Assembly (NCBI GenBank): GCA_008636095.1
Contig: VSJD01000264.1
Location: 1 to 17,331, forward strand
Source: Kiritimatiellota bacterium
GTDB taxonomy: Bacteria; Verrucomicrobiota; Kiritimatiellia; JAAZAB01
DNA length: 17,331 nt
Direction of reading: 5' to 3'
The translations under genes and the position numbers were made by a program. Positions 1 through 7,099 of this stretch are shown here, piece by piece (the first letter of the stretch is position 1; the number at the start of each line of letters is the position of its first letter). The notes below the pieces were generated by a model that was not told the origin of the DNA, searched no databases, and saw only the letters and a list, made by a program, of their open reading frames with translations.

Positions 1-298
1 ATGGATCAACCCGTAATCCGTGGGCCAGATTCCGTTGTCGGGGTCCGTTTTGGAACCACAGGATCACCTGCAGCATGGTCTCCATGGTCTCCCGGGAGAT
101 AAAGCCGGACCGGCATTGCATGCCGGCATCACGAATCCAGAAACTGGGATACTTGTCATCGCCGCCCGGCACATAAAATACGAATGGCTGATCCGTCACG
201 CCGGGCACGGAGATAGCTGTCCGTTTGCATTTGGCGATAATGGTTTCCGTGTGAGCTTCAAACCAGGTGTAATGGTCCAAATCGGGGAATACAGGCAT
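1..298 (-). CDS. N-terminal part of a probable (alpha/alpha)6-type glycoside hydrolase (partial, runs off left edge)
   Basis: An open minus-strand frame starts with ATG at 298 and stays open to base 1, giving 99 codons. It begins MPVFPDLDHYTWFEAHTETI and has PSFWIRDAGMQCRSGFIS at about residues 60-77. The FWIRDA motif followed by a helix rich in Met, Leu and Thr resembles the barrel entrance of six-hairpin glycosidases such as amylo-alpha-1,6-glucosidase-like enzymes. This is motif reading, not a family assignment. AAAGGA lies about 8 nt before the ATG and supports the start. No signal peptide is visible. Its neighbour beyond a transposase relic is an amidotransferase gene on the other strand. 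The true function depends on the missing C-terminal part. Confidence 0.6.
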   Translation of the reverse strand, partial: MPVFPDLDHYTWFEAHTETIIAKCKRTAISVPGVTDQPFVFYVPGGDDKYPSFWIRDAGMQCRSGFISRETMETMLQVILWFQNGPRQRNLAHGLRVDP

Positions 299-326
299 GA
301 CACTATCCTTTCTTTGATGATACACC

Positions 327-341
327 ACCACGCGCCGTGGT
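327..341. promoter_or_regulatory. Short perfect palindrome upstream of the left-edge gene
   Basis: ACCACG-CGC-CGTGGT is a perfect 6-bp inverted repeat about 28 bp upstream of the minus-strand ATG at 298. Its size and place would suit a repressor or activator half-site pair. A minus-strand TTGACA lies further up at 397-402 but has no good -10 partner. The operator reading is inference only. Confidence 0.25.
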
Positions 342-511
342 AGATAGCCTATAAAGCATCCTTGCGGGTTGCACCCATTGGGGGCTTCAGTTTTCTTGTC
401 AAACGATCGATAACATCCAATTGTGTTTGTGCTTCGTTGGAAGTGGAGTCTTCCGCAGAATTTGTGGGTAAAACTATCAGATTTAATGAACAATAGGCAC
501 GCTAAAAATAC

Positions 512-691
512 ATGTTTTTACGAGGCTTTAAATCCATCAAGGATTTTGTGCGCATGCTGCGCCGTCATCAGCCGCTGGTCATAAATTGGTTGAAGGCTGA
601 AAATCAGTATTCCCAGGGCATTGTTGAGATCCAAGAAGTCTTTACAGACACTGCCAAATATGTAACAAATGCCAAACCATGCGGTCAATAA
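512..691 (+). pseudogene. Degenerate C-terminal remnant of an ISL3-like transposase
   Basis: This is a 59-codon plus-strand frame from ATG 512 to TAA 689-691. Residues 9-37 (IKDFVRMLRRHQPLVINWLK, then AENQYSQGIVE) match the pattern of the end of ISL3-family DDE transposases, where R.LR.HR.LILNWF.A is followed by SSG.VEGLNNKAK. After GIVE the copy diverges (IQEVFTDTAKYVTNAKPCGQ), and the conserved GLNN is lost. An in-frame stop (TAA, 503-505) just upstream shows the body of the gene is gone, and no ISL3 catalytic core or terminal repeat is visible nearby. This is a relic of an insertion between the left-edge gene and the amidotransferase gene. The family call rests on remembered motif spacing. 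Confidence 0.55.
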
Positions 692-709
692 TTTAAGGGG
701 AGCACGGCC

Positions 710-1414
710 ATGATTCTCGTGATCAGCATGCGGAACCGGAAGGACTATGACCATCGCGATGGGGCCACCGGACTTAAACGCCGGGTGGAGCAGTTGACCG
801 GTAATCCGGTTTTAACGATGCACTACGCGGACGCATGCCCGGTCACGGTCCGGGCCGTCAATCCCCAAGCCATCATTATCACCGGCTCGCCCGATCCCTG
901 GCCGACAATCCGCGTGTCGGATTTATACGGCATCAACGACCTTTTGCACGCCACGAAAATACCACTCCTGGCCATCTGCCAGGGCCATCAATTGATTGGA
1001 CACAGCTTTAATCGAGATCTGCGCAAGGTCCGCCGGTTGCCGGATGAGCCGATGCGCAAATGCCGTCCCGGAGAGCCGGATACCGGCGCCGTCAAGGGCC
1101 ATCCGGGCTATTACTATGCGGACGCCTTTGTGGAAGTGAACATTCTGCGCGCGGATCCGATCTTTGCGGGTTTGGGCCGGCGTGTCCGGGTTCGCGAAAG
1201 CCATCGGTGCGAGATCAAAAAACTGCCGCGGGGATTTATCCACTTGGCGAAAAGCGCAGACTGTACCTATGAAATGATCCGGCATGGCGCGCGGCTGTTA
1301 TATGGCATGCAATTCCACGCCGAACGCTGGGAAAAGCCCTATAAGGAGGGCCGCACGATTCTGGTCAATTTCTTTCACCTGGCCGGGGTGAGGAGCGTGA
1401 AGACGGATGCCTGA
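710..1414 (+). CDS. Class I glutamine amidotransferase-like protein
   Basis: This is a 234-residue cytoplasmic protein with the fold markers of class I glutamine amidotransferases. The nucleophile elbow is LLAICQGHQLIG with Cys90. The late His-Glu pair is at YGMQFHAERW (His203, Glu205), and IIITGSPDPWP near 54-64 is the oxyanion strand and turn. Family members usually carry FHPE; the Pro to Ala change here leaves the triad intact. A single domain without a synthetase partner is typical of gamma-glutamyl hydrolase, PuuD-like or stand-alone amidase members, so hydrolysis of a gamma-glutamyl or other amide bond is likely, with substrate unknown. AAGGGG at 695-700, 9 nt before the ATG, supports the start. 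The stop codon lies inside the first copy of a direct repeat that flanks a palindromic element. Confidence 0.8.
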   Translation: MILVISMRNRKDYDHRDGATGLKRRVEQLTGNPVLTMHYADACPVTVRAVNPQAIIITGSPDPWPTIRVSDLYGINDLLHATKIPLLAICQGHQLIGHSFNRDLRKVRRLPDEPMRKCRPGEPDTGAVKGHPGYYYADAFVEVNILRADPIFAGLGRRVRVRESHRCEIKKLPRGFIHLAKSADCTYEMIRHGARLLYGMQFHAERWEKPYKEGRTILVNFFHLAGVRSVKTDA

Positions 1415-1503
1415 CCCCGCGCGACGCGGGGCAAGCGCCAGATTTATCCCGCCGAAGGCGGGACGCCGGATACCAGACCGGAAGATAGAAGACAGATGCC
1501 TGA
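1399..1503. repeat. 16-bp direct repeats bracketing the hairpin pair
   Basis: GAAGACGGATGCCTGA (1399-1414) and GAAGACAGATGCCTGA (1488-1503) match at 15 of 16 positions and enclose the 73 bp that hold the two hairpins. The left copy is the last five codons of the amidotransferase gene, counting the TGA stop. The arrangement looks like a target duplication made when a small mobile palindromic element inserted. An internal recombination product is the alternative. Confidence 0.6.
1415..1463. repeat. Tandem pair of perfect hairpins directly after the amidotransferase stop
   Basis: The first hairpin is CCCCGCG-cga-CGCGGGG (1415-1431). The second is TCCCGCC-gaa-GGCGGGA (1447-1463). Both have perfect 7-bp stems and 3-nt loops. 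Neither is followed by a T tract, so they look like REP-type palindromes rather than a standard terminator, although they could protect or end the upstream mRNA. The block is bracketed by near-identical 16-bp direct repeats (see the repeat entry for 1399-1503). Confidence 0.7.
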
Positions 1504-1598
1504 TGCTGGAACGTGAAACATATCTCGGGAAGTGTGGCGCGGTGTGAGTCATTGCGCATTAATTCTGCGGAAGACCCAAATACCTGTAGGAGCCCCTT

Positions 1599-2315
1599 AT
1601 GGAAAACCAACCGACAGTTTCTTGCGTCGAAACGCAAGTTACGAACGAATACGGCATAGGCATGCGGATCGCGATCGTTTTGGCGTTCCTGATCCTCATT
1701 CCCGTTTTATTGCCGATAGCGTTCGTTTTGCTGGGACTCCTTTTTTCGTTTTATCTGGCGGGAATCGTTGTTTTCTATATCATCGAACGCACGACGGCAC
1801 CGAAAGGGATGTACGGCGATCCCCATATTAAATTCCAATGGCTGCGGGCCTTCATTAACAACGTAATCGCGTCTAATGTCCCACACTGCCAGGCGCGATT
1901 CCGGCGGTTCCTGTTCCGGCTCAGCGGGATCACGATCGGCAAACGCGTATTCATCGGCATGAACGGCTATATGGAGGATTATTGTCCGGAACACGTAGTG
2001 ATTGAGGACAACGCCACCATTTCGTTCCGGGTCACGTTCGTCGCCCATGGCGTGAAGCGGGGAAAGAATCTACGTGTTTTGATCCGCTCCGGGGCGTATG
2101 TGGGCGCAGGGTGTGTTATCCTGCCGGGCGTAACGATCGGGCGCAAAGCCGTTGTCGGCGCCGGCTCGGTCGTGGTCAAGGATATCCCCGACGGCGCAGT
2201 CGCCGCCGGCAACCCGGCCCGCGTCCTCCGCTGGCTCGAAGGCTATGGGCCGGACACATTAGCGGGAAAGGCGCCGATTGTGCCGGTGTGCAAGTCGGAA
2301 AACGTTAATTTGTGA
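1599..2315 (+). CDS. Membrane-anchored left-handed beta-helix (hexapeptide-repeat) acyltransferase
   Basis: This is a 238-residue protein. Residues 23-62 form one long or two short hydrophobic membrane segments (IAIVLAFLILIPVLLPIAFV onward). A left-handed beta-helix of hexapeptide repeats follows, seen at ITIGKRVFIG (111-120) and from LIRSGAYVGAGCVILPGVTI (161-180) to VVGAGSVVVKDIPDGAVAAG (185-204). It closes with the family signature GNPARVLR (204-211). His150 in FVAHG occupies the usual catalytic position for acetyl-CoA-dependent sugar O- or N-acetyltransferases. The membrane segments suggest work on a lipid-linked or envelope sugar at the cytoplasmic face. AGGAG about 8 nt before the ATG supports the start. 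The sugar substrate cannot be read from the sequence. Confidence 0.82.
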   Translation: MENQPTVSCVETQVTNEYGIGMRIAIVLAFLILIPVLLPIAFVLLGLLFSFYLAGIVVFYIIERTTAPKGMYGDPHIKFQWLRAFINNVIASNVPHCQARFRRFLFRLSGITIGKRVFIGMNGYMEDYCPEHVVIEDNATISFRVTFVAHGVKRGKNLRVLIRSGAYVGAGCVILPGVTIGRKAVVGAGSVVVKDIPDGAVAAGNPARVLRWLEGYGPDTLAGKAPIVPVCKSENVNL

Positions 2316-2457
2316 AGATCACAAGAAGTTCGCGATGACAAAACTGAAAGTAATGGAGGAACATGAGATACACGAGAATCCGTTTGTAGAGGAACTCCAC
2401 AAAAATGGAATTATGAATGTGGCGTAGAAACCTTCATCTTAATTAGGGGCGGACATT

Positions 2458-4509
2458 ATGGGTGCAAGAACATATAAATTCAAAATGTTCTCGGAGGATT
2501 ATTTCAGAGTCATCAATCAGGCTGGCGTGCGGCAGCGCGTCGCTCTTTGCGGTATTGATTATCCCGGTTGCTGGGACACGAACCTTTCGCCCGACGGCAT
2601 CCTGTACTACGCTGCGTCCGACGAGTCAGGCCGCGCGCGCCACACACGGTTGGTTGCCTATGATTACCAGACCGACACCGCGAAAATATGCGTCAAGGCG
2701 GAAGAGGTCACCCTGCCGAAAGCGCGCCAGCTTCCGGTTACAAAGTTTCACGAGTCCATAACTTTTCTTCCAGACGGCAGGATTTTCGCGACAACCCACT
2801 CGACCGACCGCGCCCCGGCGCATCCCGAATGGATGCCGTTCGCCCACCACACCCATATCTGGGAAGGCTGGCCGGGTTCGACGATGGTGTGCTACGATCC
2901 CAAGAACGGCAAGGTTGAAAACTGGGGGGTTCCCGTCCCCCGCGAGACGATCTACGGGGCCACCTACGATGCGAAGCATAATGCCGCCTACATGATCGGG
3001 TTTATGCGTGGCCATGTGTACCGCTTCTCGCTGGACGACCACAGTGTCAAGGATTTAGGCAAGGCGGCCGAGCTATACTGTTACCGCCTCCATGTCGGCC
3101 CCGACAAACACATCTACGGTTGTACAAAGTCGGGTTATTTATGGCGTGTCAATGTGGACACGGAGAAGCTTGAAGATCTTAACTGGCGTGTCCCCGCCTA
3201 TCCTGGCAACTACTGCAACAACACGTGGTACCGTTATATGTCCCAAGCCCACAACGTGGATGACCACACAATGATATTTTCCACTTACTGCGCGGACGAG
3301 TTTTTCATGTTCGACACCGGCACGCTGAAGATCAGAGCGCTCGGGCGCAATGCCCCCTTTGACGAGTTTGTGGATTTCATGCCGACAACCAAGGGCGTGA
3401 ATGAATTTGCGATGGATAAATATGGCGTCCTTTGGTATGCAATGCACATTACTACCTTACAGAAGCCTGCCAACGATTTCCGCAACTACGAGACGCCCAG
3501 CTATCTGATGCGCTGGGATTATTTAAACGGCGAACCACCCGAATGTCTCGGCGCGGTGGGCACCGTCAAATACATGCACGCTCACACCTCCGGTGTCTGC
3601 ATTGATAAGCAGCGGGATATTCTGTTCATGATCGGCCTGCACGCTGGGGGTCTAAGTGTCCTCTGCGTGGACCTTGAGAAGTTCCGCCCGCATAGGCATG
3701 AACCTGGTCCGGTGTCCACTGATCAATTATTCCGCCCCAAGGACATGACGCCCGAACAGATCGAGGTTGCCAAGAAACGCGGCAAGGCCACCGAGGAGGT
3801 CACCGCGGCGAATCCGTTCTACGCCTTTCCCATCGAAAATGTTACGCCGGTGCGTATTTGGCGGCATGTGCCGCACACACACATCGAGGACTCGAAAATC
3901 ATCGGTCTTGTGTGGGATGAGGGCAACCTGCTCCACGGCATTTGTGGCGGCAAGACCAAATACTGTTTCACAATCAAGGCCAAAAAGGTTGACACCTTCA
4001 AGCCATTTGATAAAGCGGATGCGAAATACAAGGTGTGGCTCCTTGCCAACATCTACCCGCGTGCCTGCGTTTTGGACGACAAAATAACACTGCCGCATGT
4101 TGTTGGACGCCAATATATTGCAAAAGCATCGGCTGTCGGTGACTGGAACGGGGGCCGAAAGATTGTGGGGACAAAGGACGGCCTGCTGGCCATTGTCAGT
4201 GGATCGGATATTTTCGCCCTGGGCAACGCCGCCGCCTACGGTCCGGTGCGTTGTCTTTACGTCAATGCGCGCAAAACCCGCCTGTGGGGTACCGCCGGCG
4301 ACGAGGAAGACCTGGGGACGGTGTTCTATTATGACGACAAGGTGGGACTCAGACAGCTTGGCTTCCTCATCTACAACATCCATGGCTACTTCGACGGCCC
4401 CTCGGCAAGCAATATTCTTTCAAGCATAGCCGTCAGCAAGGATGAAAAACTTGTCGCCGTCGGCGGCGCCGACCGGATCGGCTCCATCCATATCGCCGAC
4501 CTCAAATAA
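2458..4509 (+). CDS. Large beta-propeller-like protein of unknown function
   Basis: This is a 683-residue protein without signal peptide or membrane segment. It contains a series of blade-like units: strand, then SPDG or LPDG or DKYG turn, then hydrophobic strand. Examples are NLSPDGILYYAAS (about 42), TFLPDGRIFATTH (about 102), FAMDKYGVLWYAM (about 320) and IAVSKDEKLVAVGG near the C-terminus. Blades occur before and after a charged linker near 425-450 (MTPEQIEVAKKRGKATEEVT), which suggests two propellers or one large split one. Clustered His residues (YMHAHTSG, HVPHTHIED) could bind metal, and propeller lyases of the oligogalacturonate lyase type also use His clusters. I cannot assign a family. 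AGGGG (2445-2449), 8 nt before the ATG, supports the start. Nearby glycosidase genes make a carbohydrate-related role plausible but unproven. Confidence 0.72.
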   Translation: MGARTYKFKMFSEDYFRVINQAGVRQRVALCGIDYPGCWDTNLSPDGILYYAASDESGRARHTRLVAYDYQTDTAKICVKAEEVTLPKARQLPVTKFHESITFLPDGRIFATTHSTDRAPAHPEWMPFAHHTHIWEGWPGSTMVCYDPKNGKVENWGVPVPRETIYGATYDAKHNAAYMIGFMRGHVYRFSLDDHSVKDLGKAAELYCYRLHVGPDKHIYGCTKSGYLWRVNVDTEKLEDLNWRVPAYPGNYCNNTWYRYMSQAHNVDDHTMIFSTYCADEFFMFDTGTLKIRALGRNAPFDEFVDFMPTTKGVNEFAMDKYGVLWYAMHITTLQKPANDFRNYETPSYLMRWDYLNGEPPECLGAVGTVKYMHAHTSGVCIDKQRDILFMIGLHAGGLSVLCVDLEKFRPHRHEPGPVSTDQLFRPKDMTPEQIEVAKKRGKATEEVTAANPFYAFPIENVTPVRIWRHVPHTHIEDSKIIGLVWDEGNLLHGICGGKTKYCFTIKAKKVDTFKPFDKADAKYKVWLLANIYPRACVLDDKITLPHVVGRQYIAKASAVGDWNGGRKIVGTKDGLLAIVSGSDIFALGNAAAYGPVRCLYVNARKTRLWGTAGDEEDLGTVFYYDDKVGLRQLGFLIYNIHGYFDGPSASNILSSIAVSKDEKLVAVGGADRIGSIHIADLK

Positions 4510-4569
4510 ATAAAAGTAGATAAAAATCATGAACTCTTGTCGGGCCAGTCTTCGCCGCCACCACCAAGC

Positions 4570-4591
4570 AACCGGCGGTGTATCGCCGGTT
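4570..4591. terminator. Possible bidirectional terminator hairpin between convergent genes
   Basis: AACCGGCG-gtgtat-CGCCGGTT is a perfect 8-bp stem midway between the convergent ends at 4509 and 4692. It is GC-rich and flanked by only weak T runs, so it may act as an inefficient intrinsic terminator in either direction. The rest of 4510-4691 shows no gene. Confidence 0.45.
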
Positions 4592-4691
4592 ATTCCATAA
4601 CCTTATCGCTTGTATCGCCCACGATCTTGTCCTCTTCCACTTGGCGCCATTTCGGACTGGCCACTTTTTCGCTTAACAATGTACGATCAAA

Positions 4692-6935
4692 TTATGCTGG
4701 GAAATCAATATCAATTGTCAGGTTGTCGGGAAAATCCTGCCATAATATCCGGTCGGATTTGATGCTTTTTCCAGCAACTTTCAATTCAGCAATTTTTTCT
4801 CCATGGCCATGATAATGAATATCAATTTTTTTACCCATCAGGCGGATGCCAATTTCGGTATCAGCCAGCTGCTGTGGTATATGCGGCTTGAAGGTAATTC
4901 CCTGGAAATCAGGATGAAGGCCGAATACGCCGCAATAGAGAGTCCATAATATTGAACCGCCGTCTGATAAATAAGGTTCTGTACCTGCGCCGGTTGCTTC
5001 TTTTCCATCAATCCAGGTATAAGCGTTTTTGCCGGTAAGCCAGTGCCTCTTGCTGAAAAGATGAGGCTGTGGACATGTCCAGTCTATATAAATCGGCGTA
5101 GCGGAAAGCCGGTCTTTTTCCCACTGGGCTGTCAGGTCGCGCAGCATGATCCAGGCCGCTTTTCCACCCAGACCCGCGGCGCGTGCATAAAGCTCGTAGG
5201 AGGCCGGACCAAGGAACACCCCGCCATTAAGCCAAACTCCGAATTCAGTTGTACCGGCATATGTTCCGTCAGTAACCGGATCAAGATTTACACCAGCGGC
5301 AAATATTCGATGATGGTTCGGGTGCGCAAGAAAAGAAGCCATTATTCTACCAACCCGCTCCGATGGTACTATACCGGAGAATATAGCCAGAAAGTTGGTA
5401 TCCGTAAACCAGAAATCATGTATTTTACCATTGACATCGATCCAGCCGGCATATCTTCCGCTTGCTTCGTTCCAAAGATACTTGTTCACTGATTTTTCAA
5501 TCTGCGCTGAGCGCCGCCTGTATTCAGCTGCCAGTTCTTTTTTATCAAGAAATTCCAGTAAACTGCCGAACTTCTGAAAAGCAATGTATGCTGTCAAGTT
5601 TAAGTATGTGTCCAGATGACCTACCGACAAACAATCATTATATCCTGAAGCTGCAGCGCCGGGTGTGCCGAAAGGAGTTCCCGGCAGAGGGCTGACCAGC
5701 AGATTGTCGTAATCATTTGACTGCAGGCGGGTCAGCGATTTTAAAATATTATCCAGATCGGAAAATATCCGGCCGGCAAATTCCTTGTCGCCGCTTTTCA
5801 GCAGCTGCCAGCAGCAGCCAAGGACAAATGTGCCATGTTGCGTTGGCGAACCGGTGTCATTTTTTATATGTCCGCAGGCGTCCTGCCAGACTCCGGAATC
5901 GAACAAAGTGACTATCCTTTCCGGGTTGATCCGGCCCTGATCAAGCGTGCGCATTATTTGCTTTCGCCAGCGTTCTTCAATATCTCCCTGATATTCGGAC
6001 CAGCAACGGCGGTCGGTTATCATGAATCCCTGGGTTTCAAAGTGCATGGCGCAAGGCGCAAAGCAATGCCGGTAGGGATTGTTGCCGAAGAACTCGTGGT
6101 CTGCCGAAACAGACGAAAGCAGGTAGCCATCGAAAAATTCTTTAACAAATCTGTTTATTAATGGATTTTTAGAGGCGAATGATACCGGCGAAAGCGAGCC
6201 TTGCGGGACAACTGAAATATCCAGAATCCAGGAGTTTTCGCCGGGTTCCAGACATGCAGGCCCCGAAGAAAAATCATGCGAACTTATTCCGATTAAAACA
6301 TGCGAGCAGTAATGTTGTTCAATATGATATAAGCCGGTATTGAGTTTGAATAATAAATCCGGATAAGCAGGCGAACCATGCGCGTAAAATCCGGGCAGCT
6401 CCGCGGAAGAATGATATCCAACGACACGTCGTTTGGATCGCTCTTCATAGGAGGAATATTCGGTTCGGCATCCATTAGCCGGGTTATGATTTAATCTTAA
6501 ATCCGGTTTTGACCACAGGGAAAACTCGCGGACACAGTGCAATCCGAAAGGCACATCGGTAACAAGTTCCGTTCGGCGAGTGACCGTGCGGTGAACCTCG
6601 ATCCGGAGAATTTCTCCCTTGGCGCCGGTCAGGGAAAAATGAAGATCGACCAAAGCAAAATCCCCGACTTGAATGTTTTGCATGGCCAGCACCATTTCGT
6701 TTTTCAAGGAAGCCGAGGCTGTATGGCCGGCGCTGTTACGGGAAGTATTGATTCCATATTTTGTTTCGGAAACACTCAGACCGCCCAATCCTTCTGTTAA
6801 AATTTCCTGGCAGTATTCAGCGCGGCCTGCCGGATCCGAGCGCAGGCTTGTTATTCTGGGGTGAAGCGTGTCGACTTCTATTTTCCAGAAGCCGCTTTGA
6901 AGTATTGCATAATTATTCAAGTATTTGGCTGACAT
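4692..6935 (-). CDS. Probable six-hairpin ((alpha/alpha)6) glycoside hydrolase
   Basis: This 747-residue protein has the usual plan of clan-wide (alpha/alpha)6 glycosidases. An N-terminal beta-sandwich-like part (1-250) precedes a helical barrel (about 260-670) and a short C-terminal beta domain. Barrel landmarks are FDSGVWQDACGHIKND (345-360), PFGTPGAAASGYNDC (421-435), a run after WNEASGRYAGWID (488-500) and TEFGVWLNGGVFLGPASYEL (563-582). The passage SDGGSILWTLYCGVFGLHPD (657-676), followed by GITFKPHIP, closely resembles the C-terminal linker of GH94- or GH78-like enzymes. Candidate acids are Asp346, Asp352 and Glu564. No signal peptide is seen, which implies cytoplasmic oligosaccharide processing. 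The Shine-Dalgarno is weak (AAGAAG). Base composition is clearly more AT-rich than the arg genes next to it, consistent with a different origin. The exact family is uncertain. Confidence 0.75.
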   Translation of the reverse strand: MSAKYLNNYAILQSGFWKIEVDTLHPRITSLRSDPAGRAEYCQEILTEGLGGLSVSETKYGINTSRNSAGHTASASLKNEMVLAMQNIQVGDFALVDLHFSLTGAKGEILRIEVHRTVTRRTELVTDVPFGLHCVREFSLWSKPDLRLNHNPANGCRTEYSSYEERSKRRVVGYHSSAELPGFYAHGSPAYPDLLFKLNTGLYHIEQHYCSHVLIGISSHDFSSGPACLEPGENSWILDISVVPQGSLSPVSFASKNPLINRFVKEFFDGYLLSSVSADHEFFGNNPYRHCFAPCAMHFETQGFMITDRRCWSEYQGDIEERWRKQIMRTLDQGRINPERIVTLFDSGVWQDACGHIKNDTGSPTQHGTFVLGCCWQLLKSGDKEFAGRIFSDLDNILKSLTRLQSNDYDNLLVSPLPGTPFGTPGAAASGYNDCLSVGHLDTYLNLTAYIAFQKFGSLLEFLDKKELAAEYRRRSAQIEKSVNKYLWNEASGRYAGWIDVNGKIHDFWFTDTNFLAIFSGIVPSERVGRIMASFLAHPNHHRIFAAGVNLDPVTDGTYAGTTEFGVWLNGGVFLGPASYELYARAAGLGGKAAWIMLRDLTAQWEKDRLSATPIYIDWTCPQPHLFSKRHWLTGKNAYTWIDGKEATGAGTEPYLSDGGSILWTLYCGVFGLHPDFQGITFKPHIPQQLADTEIGIRLMGKKIDIHYHGHGEKIAELKVAGKSIKSDRILWQDFPDNLTIDIDFPA

Positions 6936-6961
6936 TGTTGGCTTTTCTTCTTTGAGACTTA

Positions 6962-7099
6962 TTAGCCGTTAGTAATTGCAATACCAGCTGGCCGACTGGT
7001 CGAGCTACGCCTTCTGTGGGCAAGGCAAAGCTCGCGGTTGTTTCCCCGCTGAAACGCTTTTGATTTTGCGGTTGAAGTCGCTTTCGAACTCCTGGTCAT
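6962..7099 (-). other. Small basic ORF coupled to the lysA stop (doubtful gene)
   Basis: This is a 45-codon minus-strand frame. Its ATG (7099-7097) overlaps the lysA TGA (7098-7096) as ATGA, and it ends at TAA (6964-6962). It encodes a Ser/Thr/Arg-rich peptide starting MTRSSKATSTAKSKAFQRGN. The frame passes through the palindrome at 7001-7034, and another frame is also open over part of the same stretch, so this may be a dispersed non-coding repeat. No homologue is recognised. Confidence 0.2.
7001..7034. repeat. Two-tier palindromic element downstream of lysA
   Basis: CGAGCT-ac-GCCTT-ctgtgggc-AAGGC-aa-AGCTCG has an outer 6-bp and an inner 5-bp stem separated by a 2x2 internal loop. It lies between lysA and the glycosidase gene and has no T tract on either side, so it looks like a dispersed palindrome rather than a terminator. 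Confidence 0.5.

Noticed and set aside
2316..2457. 30-codon ORF (2335-2427, MTKLKVMEEHEIHENPFVEE...) between the acyltransferase and propeller genes
   Set aside because: It has no good ribosome site and no recognisable similarity; too short to support as a gene.
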